DNA from: Streptomyces scopuliridis RB72
GTDB taxonomy: Bacteria; Actinomycetota; Actinomycetes; Streptomycetales; Streptomycetaceae
Reading direction: 5' to 3'
NCBI RefSeq assembly: GCF_000718095.1
Contig: NZ_JOEI01000009.1
Location: 372,001 to 436,000 of the forward strand
DNA length: 64,000 nucleotides
Part shown: positions 1 through 7,194 of the stretch, piece after piece
Layout: each line of letters begins with the position of its first letter
How positions within the stretch are numbered: position 1 is the first letter of the stretch
Program-made: the position numbers and the translations under genes
Notes under the pieces: model-generated
Database searches by the model: none
The model's input: only the letters and a program-made list of their open reading frames with translations
Told to the model about the DNA's origin: nothing

Positions 1-24
1 TCGCGCCCGGGACACAAGGGGGTT

Positions 25-42
25 CGTTACTGGCTAGTAACG
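25..42. promoter_or_regulatory. Palindromic operator candidate (GTTACT/AGTAAC type)
   Basis: Perfect 7-bp arms CGTTACT and AGTAACG are separated by GGCT. This is the shape of a TetR-family operator, and similar TTACT/AGTAA palindromes occur near acyl-CoA metabolism genes in actinobacteria (from memory). A related copy lies about 130 bp to the right. The controlled gene is probably the one left of the window. Confidence 0.5.
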
Positions 43-156
43 GCCCGATAACCAGCGGGCGACCCGCCGGTATCGAGCGGCCACACAGGGTGCGACCCGA
101 CGGTGCGGCAGAAGCGGCGATTGTCACTCATAGCGGGACAGAACAAGGGGGTCGAT

Positions 157-169
157 TTACTGCGAGTAA
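157..169. promoter_or_regulatory. Second TTACT/AGTAA palindrome
   Basis: TTACT and AGTAA flank GCG, giving a shorter relative of the 25-42 palindrome. Two copies of the same half-site pattern in one intergenic stretch suggest cooperative binding by one regulator (inference). Confidence 0.4.
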
Positions 170-180
170 CAGCAGCCGCT

Positions 181-199
181 TTTACCAAGTTTTGGTAAA
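181..199. promoter_or_regulatory. Perfect TTTACCAA/TTGGTAAA palindrome
   Basis: Eight-base arms TTTACCAA and TTGGTAAA surround GTT. The sequence is AT-rich in very GC-rich surroundings, as expected for a regulator site in a promoter. It differs from the two upstream palindromes, so a second regulator is possible. Apart from these sites I see no supportable gene in positions 1-294; a short open frame there has no family resemblance. Confidence 0.45.
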
Positions 200-294
200 G
201 CGCGGCCACTGCCACCACTGTGCCGCCAAATCCCCGGGCACACCGCGGAGTCGGCGGCCGGGAAAGCGGCGAATACCTCAACTACCTCAACGCG

Positions 295-1278
295 TCAGAA
301 AAGAACCCGTGCCAGCGCCGACCGCGCCGCCGTCACCCTGGGGTCGTCCCCGCCGATCACTTCGAACAGCTCCAGCAGCCGCACCCGCGCCGCCTCCCGG
401 TCGTCCCCGGCCGTCCGGCGCACGGCCTCGACCAGCCGGCCGAAGGCGTCCTCCACATGTCCGCCGACCAGATCGAGGTCGGCCGCGGCGATCTGCGCCT
501 GCACATCGCCGGGCTTGTCCGCCGCGTCCTTGCGCACCCGCGCCTGGTCCATGTCCTGTACGCGCGCGAGCAGTTCGGCCTGGGCGAGGCCGAGCCTGGC
601 CTCCGAGTTGCCGGGGTCGTCGGCCAGCACGTCGCGGTACGCCTGCGAGGCGCCGGCGAAGTCATTGGCGTCCAGCGCGCGTACGGCCGCTTCCAGCAGG
701 GCGTCGTACGGTCCGACCGGTTCGGTGACCTCTTGCTCGGCGCCGTCCGCCGCGTCCGTCTCCGCGCCGGGGTCGACCGCGATGCCGGTGAGCCCGAAGC
801 GCTCCTCGCCGACCTGGATCAACTGGTCCAGGGTCTGCCGGATCTGGGTCTCGGGGGCCGCGCCCTGGAAGAGCGGCAGCGCCTGTCCCGCCACCACCGC
901 GAAGACCGCGGGGATGCCCTGGATCCCGAACTGCTGCATCAGCATCTGATTGGCGTCGACATCGATCTTGGCGAGGACGAACCGGCCGTTGTACTCGCGC
1001 GCCAGCCGCTCCAGCACCGGGCTGAGCTGCTTGCACGGCTCGCACCACTCGGCCCAGAAGTCGATGACGACCGGGACCTCGGTGGAACGCTGGAGGACAT
1101 CGCGCTCGAAGCCCGCCTCATCGACGTCGATCACCAGGCTGGAGGGGGGTACGGCACCGGCGCCGCCCTGACGGGCCGCCTCGGCGCGGGCCTGCTCCGC
1201 CTTCGCCTTGGCCTCACCGGCCGCCTTCACCGCGGCGAGGTCGACGACGCCGCTCATGGACATGTTCCTAGGCTGCAT
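295..1278 (-). CDS. Thioredoxin-domain protein with C-terminal TPR region (YbbN/CnoX-like)
   Basis: 327-aa cytoplasmic protein resembling S. coelicolor SCO5419. Residues 1-45 form an Ala/Glu-rich leader. A thioredoxin fold follows, with active site WCEPC (Cys79, Cys82; the classical form is WCGPC), a VLAKIDVDAN strand and the cis-Pro segment GIQGIPAVF. The C-terminal half (about 165-327) is alpha-helical with TPR-like AYRDVLADDPGNSEARLGLA. This thioredoxin-plus-TPR layout is that of chaperone-linked YbbN/CnoX proteins, so holdase or thiol-protection work is more likely than general disulfide reduction (inference). The ATG at 1278 has GGAGG eight bases upstream. It is divergent from the TetR gene. 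Confidence 0.85.
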   Translation of the reverse strand: MQPRNMSMSGVVDLAAVKAAGEAKAKAEQARAEAARQGGAGAVPPSSLVIDVDEAGFERDVLQRSTEVPVVIDFWAEWCEPCKQLSPVLERLAREYNGRFVLAKIDVDANQMLMQQFGIQGIPAVFAVVAGQALPLFQGAAPETQIRQTLDQLIQVGEERFGLTGIAVDPGAETDAADGAEQEVTEPVGPYDALLEAAVRALDANDFAGASQAYRDVLADDPGNSEARLGLAQAELLARVQDMDQARVRKDAADKPGDVQAQIAAADLDLVGGHVEDAFGRLVEAVRRTAGDDREAARVRLLELFEVIGGDDPRVTAARSALARVLF

Positions 1279-1360
1279 GAGTACATCCTCCCCCCTCCGC
1301 GCACACTTCTGAAAAGCGGTACGCGCACCGCCGCGTGACGGGCGCGCCGGTCTCCGCTTT

Positions 1361-1377
1361 CGCTACGACCCGTAGCG
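1361..1377. promoter_or_regulatory. Perfect palindrome between thioredoxin and TetR genes
   Basis: CGCTACG, a 3-base spacer ACC, then CGTAGCG. It lies in the 171-bp divergent intergenic region and is the best candidate operator for the adjacent TetR regulator, which could thereby control itself and the thioredoxin gene. Confidence 0.55.
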
Positions 1378-1449
1378 TAACTTCCGGGCGGTGCGACAGG
1401 GAAGATCCATCCGGTGAACTGACTCACAGCACACGCCCTACCGGCCGGT

Positions 1450-2067
1450 ATGGTCGCCGTCATGTGCAGTCGAAAGGGGCGCCCCCGCAGCGCCGAGGCC
1501 GACTCCGCCATCCTGGAGGCGACCCGGGCCGCGCTGGGTGAGCTGGGGTGGTCCAAGCTGACGATGGGCGAGGTGGCGACCCGGGCCGGCGTCGCCAAGA
1601 CCACGCTCTACCGGCGCTGGCCGGCCAAGAGCGAGCTGGTCGTGGACGCGGTCGCGGTCCTCTTCGACGAGCTGGAGCTGCCTGACCGGGGCAGCCTGGC
1701 GGCCGATGTCGAGGGCGTGGTGATCCAGTTCGCGGCGCTGCTGGAACGGCCCGAGACCAAGACGGCCCTGATGGCGGTGGTCGCGGAGTCCACCCGGGAC
1801 GAGGCGCTGCGGGCCCGTATCCGCACCTCGATCGTGGACCGCCAGAAGCGGCTGGTGCTGCTGGGCCGCGAGCGCGCGCAGACCCGCGGTGAACTCCCCC
1901 GCGAGCCGGACACCGCGAAGGCGGCCCGTACCGCGGATCTGATCTTCGATGTGATCGCCGGCGCGGTGGTGCACCGCACCCTGGTCAGCGCGGAGCCGGT
2001 CGACGAGGAGTGGGCGCGTACGTTCACGGCCCTGCTGCTCGGCGGTCTGGCCTCCGTGCAGAGCTGA
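1450..2067 (+). CDS. TetR/AcrR family transcriptional regulator
   Basis: Up to 205 aa. The N-terminal helix-turn-helix (about 15-60) shows the TetR signature LTMGEVATRAGVAKTTLYRRW, close to the TetR_C_11 type; the C-terminal half is a ligand/dimerisation domain with no clear specificity. An in-frame ATG at 1462 (MCSRKGRP) is an alternative start: neither has a good ribosome site, and a TATGGT -10-like element just before 1462 would fit a leaderless transcript. A perfect palindrome lies about 75 bp upstream in the region shared with the divergent thioredoxin gene. Confidence 0.85.
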   Translation: MVAVMCSRKGRPRSAEADSAILEATRAALGELGWSKLTMGEVATRAGVAKTTLYRRWPAKSELVVDAVAVLFDELELPDRGSLAADVEGVVIQFAALLERPETKTALMAVVAESTRDEALRARIRTSIVDRQKRLVLLGRERAQTRGELPREPDTAKAARTADLIFDVIAGAVVHRTLVSAEPVDEEWARTFTALLLGGLASVQS

Positions 2068-2109
2068 CCGCCGCACGGAGCCGAGTCCGGTCACCGTACG
2101 CGTGCCGCG

Positions 2110-2970
2110 TCATCGCGCCAGCCGTCCCAGCAGCGACGAGGCCGCCGCGATGCCCAGCACCGCCGCCACCAGCAGCACCCCGAAGTCGAGCGGCAGATGG
2201 GACGGCGTACCGAGCAACAGCCCGCGCAGCGCGTCGACTTGATAGCTCAGCGGGTTGATCTTGCTGACCACCTGGAGCCAGCCGGGCATGATCGCCACCG
2301 GATACAGGGCGTTCGAGGCGAAGAAGAGCGGCATGGTGATGGCCTGGCCGATACCCATCAGCCGGTCGCGTGTCAGCACGATCCCCGCGATCGTCATCGA
2401 CAGACAGGAGAAGAACGCCGAGCCGAGGACCACCACGACGGCCACCCCGAGCAGCCGCAGCGGGTTCCAGGTCAGACCGACGCCCAGGGCCGCGGCGATG
2501 ACGATCACCACCACCGCCTGGATCAGCGCCTTCACCCCGGAGGCGAACGCCTTGCCGCTGATGAGCGCGGCTCTCGGGGTCGGGGTGACCAGCAGTTTGG
2601 TCAGAATGCCGGCGTCCCGTTCCCAGATGATCATGATGCCGTAGAAGATCGCGATGAACATCGCGGACTGGGCGATGATGCCGGGCGCGAGAAAGTCGAT
2701 ATACGGAATGCCGCCCGTGGGGATGGCCTTGATCCGCGTGAAGGTCTCACCGAAGATCAGCAGCCAGAGCGCGGGCTGAACGGCCCGCGTGTACAGCTCG
2801 GTCCGGTCGTGGCGGAGCTTCTGCAGCTCGACCACGCACATCGCCACGACCCTGGCGGGCAGCACACGCCAGCCGGTACGGGCGCGGGGCGGCTGGAGCA
2901 GCAGTTCCAGCCCGCCGGGGCCGGTCTTCTCAGCCGACGCGGGACGCGGTGCGGCGGGTGCTCCTGACAT
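2110..2970 (-). CDS. ABC-2 type transporter permease (DrrB-like)
   Basis: About 286 aa. A basic cytoplasmic N-terminus precedes about six hydrophobic segments characteristic of ABC-2/DrrB permeases (for example FLAPGIIAQSAMFIAIFYG and AITMPLFFASNALYPVAIMP, the latter in the conserved C-terminal PLxFxSxALxPxxxMP motif). It is the membrane half of an exporter whose ATPase is encoded immediately upstream. The ATG at 2970 overlaps the ATPase 3' end by about 40 bases and has GGAGGGAGG upstream, so translation is probably coupled. The neighbouring MarR regulator suggests efflux of a small lipophilic compound; the substrate is unknown. Confidence 0.88.
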   Translation of the reverse strand: MSGAPAAPRPASAEKTGPGGLELLLQPPRARTGWRVLPARVVAMCVVELQKLRHDRTELYTRAVQPALWLLIFGETFTRIKAIPTGGIPYIDFLAPGIIAQSAMFIAIFYGIMIIWERDAGILTKLLVTPTPRAALISGKAFASGVKALIQAVVVIVIAAALGVGLTWNPLRLLGVAVVVVLGSAFFSCLSMTIAGIVLTRDRLMGIGQAITMPLFFASNALYPVAIMPGWLQVVSKINPLSYQVDALRGLLLGTPSHLPLDFGVLLVAAVLGIAAASSLLGRLAR

Positions 2971-3880
2971 CTCGGAAGTCGCCTCCCTCCTCGTCGAGGC
3001 CGCTGCCTGCCACATCCCTGAAGACGTCCTCCAGCGTCGGCAGGGCGCCCTTCTCCACCGAAGCGCGTGACGCGCCCGACGCAGCCGGCGTCCCCGAAGC
3101 CGCCCGGCGCTCGCGCAGCTCGGCCCTCAGCTCGCCGGGGGTCCCGAGCGCGTGAATCCGCCCGTGGTGCATCAGCGCGACGCGGTCGCAGTACTGATCG
3201 GCCTCGTCCATGTAGTGCGTGGTCACCAGCACGGTCATGCCCGTGGCCTGCCGTACGGCGTTGATGTGCTCCCAGACGCTGGTACGGGCGATCGGGTCGA
3301 GGCCGATCGTCGGCTCGTCGAGCATGAGCAGTCGCGGCGCGCTGACCAGCGCCTGGGCGAGTTCGAGCCGGCGGATCATGCCGCCGGAGTACGTCTTGGC
3401 CATTCGGTCGGCCGCGCCGGTCAGATCGACGGCCGCCAGCGCCTGCGCGACACGTTCGGACCGCTCGCGGCGCGGGACGTCGAAGACGCGGGCGAACAGC
3501 GTCACGTTCTCGCGGCCCGTCAGCGCGGCGTCGGCGGACAACTGCTGGGGTACGTAACCCAGCAGGCGGCGTACCGCCATCTTCTCCTTCGCCGCGTCGT
3601 GCCCGAACACCCGCACCATGCCCGCCGGGACGGGCAGCAGCGTGGTGATGCAGCGGATCGCGGTGGTCTTGCCCGCGCCGTTCGGACCGAGCAGCCCGAA
3701 GACCTCGCCCGCGCCGACGGAGAGATCGAGGTCCTGCACGGCCTTGGTCTCGCCGAACGCGTAGTCCAGTCCGCGACAGCTGACGGCGTCGGGCCCGGCG
3801 GAATCCACGGGTCCGGCGCCGTCCGGCTGGGCGCCGTCCGGGCCGGTGAACGGTGTGCCGGTGAACGGTGTGTCGGTCAT
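2930..3880 (-). CDS. ABC transporter ATP-binding protein (DrrA-like)
   Basis: 316 aa from the ATG at 3880, which follows a GGAGGG ribosome site; the open frame continues upstream but overlaps the MarR gene. Walker A GPNGAGKTT, Q-loop YVPQQ, signature TYSGGMIRRLELAQAL, Walker B LLMLDEPTIGLD and the switch His in VTTHYMDEAD are all present. The first 35 residues are a Thr/Pro/Gly-rich leader with a repeated TPFTG. The C-terminal extension is the DrrA regulatory region (LEDVFRDV). It partners the downstream permease; its start overlaps the MarR stop as ATGA. Confidence 0.93.
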   Translation of the reverse strand: MTDTPFTGTPFTGPDGAQPDGAGPVDSAGPDAVSCRGLDYAFGETKAVQDLDLSVGAGEVFGLLGPNGAGKTTAIRCITTLLPVPAGMVRVFGHDAAKEKMAVRRLLGYVPQQLSADAALTGRENVTLFARVFDVPRRERSERVAQALAAVDLTGAADRMAKTYSGGMIRRLELAQALVSAPRLLMLDEPTIGLDPIARTSVWEHINAVRQATGMTVLVTTHYMDEADQYCDRVALMHHGRIHALGTPGELRAELRERRAASGTPAASGASRASVEKGALPTLEDVFRDVAGSGLDEEGGDFRDVRSTRRTASRVG

Positions 3881-4365
3881 GGTCCCTCCACTCTCTGTCC
3901 CCCCGCTGCCTCGCTCCCCGCTCCTCCCTCGTGCAGGTTCCCGGCGAGCCTGCGCAGCGCCGGAAGGGCCGCCGCCAGCGCCGCGCGGTCCTCGTCCGAC
4001 AGATGCTCCACCTGCTCGCGCATGAGCGCGCGCCGGCGGGCCTCCCATTCGCTCAGCCGCGCCCCGGCCGCCTCGGTGGGCAGCAGCCGCGCCGAGCGCC
4101 GGTCGTCCGGGTCGGTCTCACGGAGGAGATAGCCGGCCCGGCTGAGCTGATTGACCAGGGTGGAGACCGAGTTGCCGGCGAGATACAGCTCCTTGGCGGC
4201 GTCCGACACCCGGATCCCCGGACGGACCGCGACCAGCCGCAACAGCTCGATCTGCGCGCCGCGCAGCGGCGGCGCGGGGAAGCCCTCGCGCAGCCGCCGC
4301 CGGATCATCCGCTGGACGCCCGCGAGGACGACGGCGAGCGAGTCGGGGAACTCCTGCGTGGCCAT
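3877..4365 (-). CDS. MarR family transcriptional regulator
   Basis: 162 aa. Winged helix-turn-helix: recognition region VSDAAKELYLAGNSVSTLVNQLSRAGYL, wing LRETDPDDRRSARLLPT. It is the first gene of a MarR/ATPase/permease operon with ATGA overlap to the ATPase, so it most likely senses the transported compound and represses the operon. The short hyphenated dyad CTCT-N5-AGAG just upstream (about 4379-4391) and a TAAAAT element six bases before the ATG could be operator and -10. Confidence 0.9.
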   Translation of the reverse strand: MATQEFPDSLAVVLAGVQRMIRRRLREGFPAPPLRGAQIELLRLVAVRPGIRVSDAAKELYLAGNSVSTLVNQLSRAGYLLRETDPDDRRSARLLPTEAAGARLSEWEARRRALMREQVEHLSDEDRAALAAALPALRRLAGNLHEGGAGSEAAGGQRVEGP

Positions 4366-4429
4366 GTCCCCATTTTAGCTCTCACTCAGAGGTATTCGCG
4401 CATAAGGAAGCGGGGCGTAGGGAATGGCA

Positions 4430-4459
4430 AACGGCCGCCCCCTCACCGGGGACGGCCGT
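4430..4459 (-). terminator. Terminator hairpin downstream of icmA
   Basis: On the minus strand, GACGGCCGT with CCCC pairs with GGGG and CGGCCGTT, followed by TTTGCC. It lies just after the icmA stop and upstream of the MarR gene, separating the two transcription units. Confidence 0.6.
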
Positions 4460-4477
4460 CGGCCCTGCGCGAAGCCC

Positions 4478-6172
4478 CTAGAAGCCGGGCGGCTCCGTGT
4501 ACGTGCCCCACTCGTCGCGCAGCACGCCGCAGATCTCGCCGAGCGTCGCCTCGGCCCGTACCGCCTCCAGCATCGGCGCGATCATGTTCGAGCCGTCGCG
4601 GGCGGCGCTCAGCATGGCCTCCAGGGCCGTACGGACCCGGGCGTCGTCCCGGGCGCCCCTGCGCTCGGCCAGGACCTGGACCTGGTCGCGCTCGACCTCA
4701 TGGCTGACCCGCAGGATCTCCAGATCGCCGGTGACCGAGCCATGGTGGACATTGACGCCCACGACCCGCTTGTCGCCCTTCTCCAGCGACCGCTGATACC
4801 GGAACGCGGACTCGGCGATCTCGCCGGTGAACCAGCCGTCCTCGATGCCGCGCAGAATGCCGGAGGTGACGGGCCCGATCGGGTGCTGTCCGTCCGGGTG
4901 GGCCCGCAGACCGCGCTCCTTGATCTGCTCGAAGATCTTCTCGGCGTCGGCCTCGATCCGGTCCGTCAGCTGCTCGATGAACCAGGAGCCGCCGAGCGGG
5001 TCGGCCACATTGGCGACGCCCGTCTCCTCCATCAGCACCTGCTGGGTACGGAGCGCGATCTCGGCGGCCTGCTCGCTCGGCAGGGCGAGGGTCTCGTCCA
5101 GCGCGTTCGTGTGCAGGGAGTTCGTGCCGCCGAGGACGGCCGCCAGCGCCTCCACCGCCGTCCGTACGACGTTGTTGTACGGCTGCTGCGCGGTGAGCGA
5201 GACGCCCGCCGTCTGGGTGTGGAAGCGCAGCCACTGCGCCTTGTCGGTCCGCGCTCCGTACACCTCCTTCATCCAGCGCGCCCAGATCCGGCGGGCCGCG
5301 CGGAACTTGGCGATCTCCTCGAAGAAGTCGAGATGGGCGTCGAAGAAGAAGGAGAGACCGGGCGCGAAGGTGTCCACGTCCAGCCCCCGGCTCAGCCCCA
5401 GCTCCACATAGCCGAAACCGTCCGCGAGGGTGTACGCGAGCTCCTGCGCGGCCGTCGCCCCGGCCTCGCGGATGTGGTAGCCGGAGACCGAGAGCGGCTT
5501 GTACGCGGGGATGGAGGCGGCGCAGTGCTCCATCAGATCGCCGATCAGACGCAGATGAGGCTCGGGCTGGAAGAGCCACTCCTTCTGCGCGATGTACTCC
5601 TTGAAGATGTCCGTCTGGAGCGTGCCGTTGAGGACGGCCGGATCGACGCCCTGGCGTTCCGCCGCGACCAGATACATGCAGAAGACCGGGACCGCGGGGC
5701 CGCTGATGGTCATCGAGGTGGTGACATCCCCGAGCGGGATGTCACCGAAGAGGATCTCCATGTCGGCGGCGGAGTCGATGGCGACCCCGCAGTGGCCGAC
5801 CTCGCCCAGCGAGCGCGGGTCGTCGGAGTCGCGGCCCATCAGCGTCGGCATGTCGAAGGCGACCGAGAGCCCGCCGCCGCCGTTGGCCAGGATCGTCTTG
5901 TAGCGCTCATTGGTCTGCTGGGCGTTGCCGAATCCGGCGAACTGGCGGATGGTCCAGGTCCGGCCGCGGTAGCCGGTGGGGTGCAGCCCCCGGGTGAAGG
6001 GGTACTCCCCAGGCCAGCCGATCCGCTCGAAGCCCTCATAGGTGTCCCCGGGCCGGGGCCCGTAGACCGGCTCCACCGGATCACCGGAGAGCGTGCTGAA
6101 GTCCGCGTCGCGCTTGCGGGCCTTGTCGTACCGGGCCTGCCAGCGCAGGCGGCCCTCCTCCATGGCGTCCAT
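4478..6172 (-). CDS. icmA: Isobutyryl-CoA mutase, large catalytic subunit (IcmA)
   Basis: 564 aa; the known S. cinnamonensis IcmA is 566 aa. Coenzyme-B12-dependent radical mutase interconverting isobutyryl-CoA and n-butyryl-CoA, linking valine catabolism to butyryl/methylmalonyl-CoA supply. This is the TIM-barrel substrate-binding chain only; the B12-binding chain (IcmB) is not in this window. Specificity is readable: Phe in TIRQFAGFG (residue 78; mutases for methylmalonyl-CoA have Tyr) and Gln in EYIAQKEWLF (residue 196; Arg in methylmalonyl-CoA mutase), the two diagnostic ICM positions (Phe80/Gln198 of IcmA). The start at 6172 has GAAGG only one base away; an ATG at 6163 has it ten bases away and is an alternative. 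A long palindrome lies just upstream. The matching G-protein MeaB is 15 kb away. Confidence 0.93.
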   Translation of the reverse strand: MDAMEEGRLRWQARYDKARKRDADFSTLSGDPVEPVYGPRPGDTYEGFERIGWPGEYPFTRGLHPTGYRGRTWTIRQFAGFGNAQQTNERYKTILANGGGGLSVAFDMPTLMGRDSDDPRSLGEVGHCGVAIDSAADMEILFGDIPLGDVTTSMTISGPAVPVFCMYLVAAERQGVDPAVLNGTLQTDIFKEYIAQKEWLFQPEPHLRLIGDLMEHCAASIPAYKPLSVSGYHIREAGATAAQELAYTLADGFGYVELGLSRGLDVDTFAPGLSFFFDAHLDFFEEIAKFRAARRIWARWMKEVYGARTDKAQWLRFHTQTAGVSLTAQQPYNNVVRTAVEALAAVLGGTNSLHTNALDETLALPSEQAAEIALRTQQVLMEETGVANVADPLGGSWFIEQLTDRIEADAEKIFEQIKERGLRAHPDGQHPIGPVTSGILRGIEDGWFTGEIAESAFRYQRSLEKGDKRVVGVNVHHGSVTGDLEILRVSHEVERDQVQVLAERRGARDDARVRTALEAMLSAARDGSNMIAPMLEAVRAEATLGEICGVLRDEWGTYTEPPGF

Positions 6173-6180
6173 GCCTTCAA

Positions 6181-6204
6181 ATTTACTAGGACGTCCAAGT
6201 AAAT
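6181..6204. promoter_or_regulatory. 24-bp near-perfect palindrome at the icmA start
   Basis: Outer arms ATTTACT and AGTAAAT flank the self-complementary core GGACGTCC; only one symmetric pair mismatches (A facing A). It ends nine bases before the icmA ATG, inside the leader or promoter, so a bound repressor would block icmA directly. The form fits a TetR/FadR-like acyl-CoA-responsive operator (inference). Confidence 0.65.
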
Positions 6205-6274
6205 GTCGACGCCAAACCGCCCACACCTCGTGCGGGCGGCGCCGCGGCGGGACCTGGCGGACCTAAGACAGGGT

Positions 6275-6595
6275 CTAGGCGGTGGCGGGCTCGCGGTCCG
6301 TGACCAGCGGCCGGGCCTCGCGGGTGATCTTCGGCTCGACGAAGAACGACGCGACCGGGATACAGCCCGCGGCCAGCACCCACAGCAGCTTGCCGAAGGG
6401 CCACTTCGCCTTGGTGCCCAGGTCGAAGGCGAAGACCACGTACACGATGAACAGCACACCGTGGATCTGGGAGATCAGCATCGTGTCGCCGGTGTCGAAT
6501 CCGTACTTCAGGATGATCGCCACGGTGAAGACCAGCAGCCATACGGCGGTGACGTACGCCATCACCCGGTAGCGGGACAGCACGCTTTGTTTCAT
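6275..6595 (-). CDS. DUF3817 integral membrane protein
   Basis: 106 aa from the ATG at 6595. Three hydrophobic segments: YVTAVWLLVFTVAIILKYG, ISQIHGVLFIVYVVFAFDLG, and FGKLLWVLAAGCIPVASFFVEPKI. The conserved QIHGxLFIVYVV and PxASFFVEPK elements are those of DUF3817 (YdzA-like) proteins of unknown function. It lies between a MarR regulator and icmA on the same strand. A second DUF3817 protein is encoded at 15.1 kb, so the organism has at least two paralogues here. No function can be assigned. Confidence 0.85.
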   Translation of the reverse strand: MKQSVLSRYRVMAYVTAVWLLVFTVAIILKYGFDTGDTMLISQIHGVLFIVYVVFAFDLGTKAKWPFGKLLWVLAAGCIPVASFFVEPKITREARPLVTDREPATA

Positions 6596-6671
6596 GGCCC
6601 CGAGCGTATCCCGGGCCCTTCCGGCGCCTGCGGGGAGCCCATGCCATGTCTGACCGCCGAGGCCGCCAGGC

Positions 6672-7184
6672 TCAGCCCGCGTCGTCGAAGTCCCTGGCCG
6701 CCACCCGCAGCGGGCGGAGCATCGCGAAGATCTCCGCGCACTCCTCGGCGTCGTACGCCCCGAGCCCGAAGTCCATCTCCACCAGATCGCGGGTGGCCGC
6801 CTCCACCACCTCACGGCCCTTGTCCGTGATGGACGCGAGCGTGCCGCGGCCGTCGTTCGGATTGGGCCGCTTGTCGACCAGACCGGATCTCACCAGCCGG
6901 TCCACGGTGTTGGTGACCGACGTCGGGTGGACCATCAGTCTCTCGCCGATCTTGGACATCGGCAGCTCGCCCGCCTTGGAGAAGGTGAGCAGCACCAGCG
7001 CCTCGTACCGGGCGAACGTCAGCCCGTACGGCTTGACCACCGCGTCCACGCCGGCCAGCAGGATCTGCTGCGCGCGCATGATCGAGGTGATCGCCGCCAT
7101 GGCCGGCATGGGCCCCCAGCGCTGCTGCCAGAGTTCGTCGGCGCGGGCGATGGGATCGAAGGGAAGACTGAGCGGTTTCGGCAC
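6672..7184 (-). CDS. MarR family transcriptional regulator
   Basis: 170 aa. Winged-helix core MSKIGERLMVHPTSVTNTVDRLVRSGLVDKR with wing PNPNDGRGTLASIT; the N-terminal WGPMPAMAAITSIMRAQQILL and C-terminal FAMLRPLRVAARDF are dimerisation helices. It follows the MFS gene by ten bases and precedes a DUF3817 gene, so it may belong to an MFS-marR-DUF3817 transcript. The target is unknown; a role in acyl-CoA or aromatic-compound response would fit the neighbouring mutase (inference). Confidence 0.88.
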   Translation of the reverse strand: MPKPLSLPFDPIARADELWQQRWGPMPAMAAITSIMRAQQILLAGVDAVVKPYGLTFARYEALVLLTFSKAGELPMSKIGERLMVHPTSVTNTVDRLVRSGLVDKRPNPNDGRGTLASITDKGREVVEAATRDLVEMDFGLGAYDAEECAEIFAMLRPLRVAARDFDDAG

Positions 7185-7194
7185 GGCTCCGACC

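Noticed and set aside
27..281. 84-codon minus-strand frame at the left edge
   Set aside because: It crosses three palindromes and has no ribosome site or homology; the region is better read as regulatory.
4424..6202. Long plus-strand open frame opposite icmA
   Set aside because: Shadow frame; the minus strand encodes a complete mutase.
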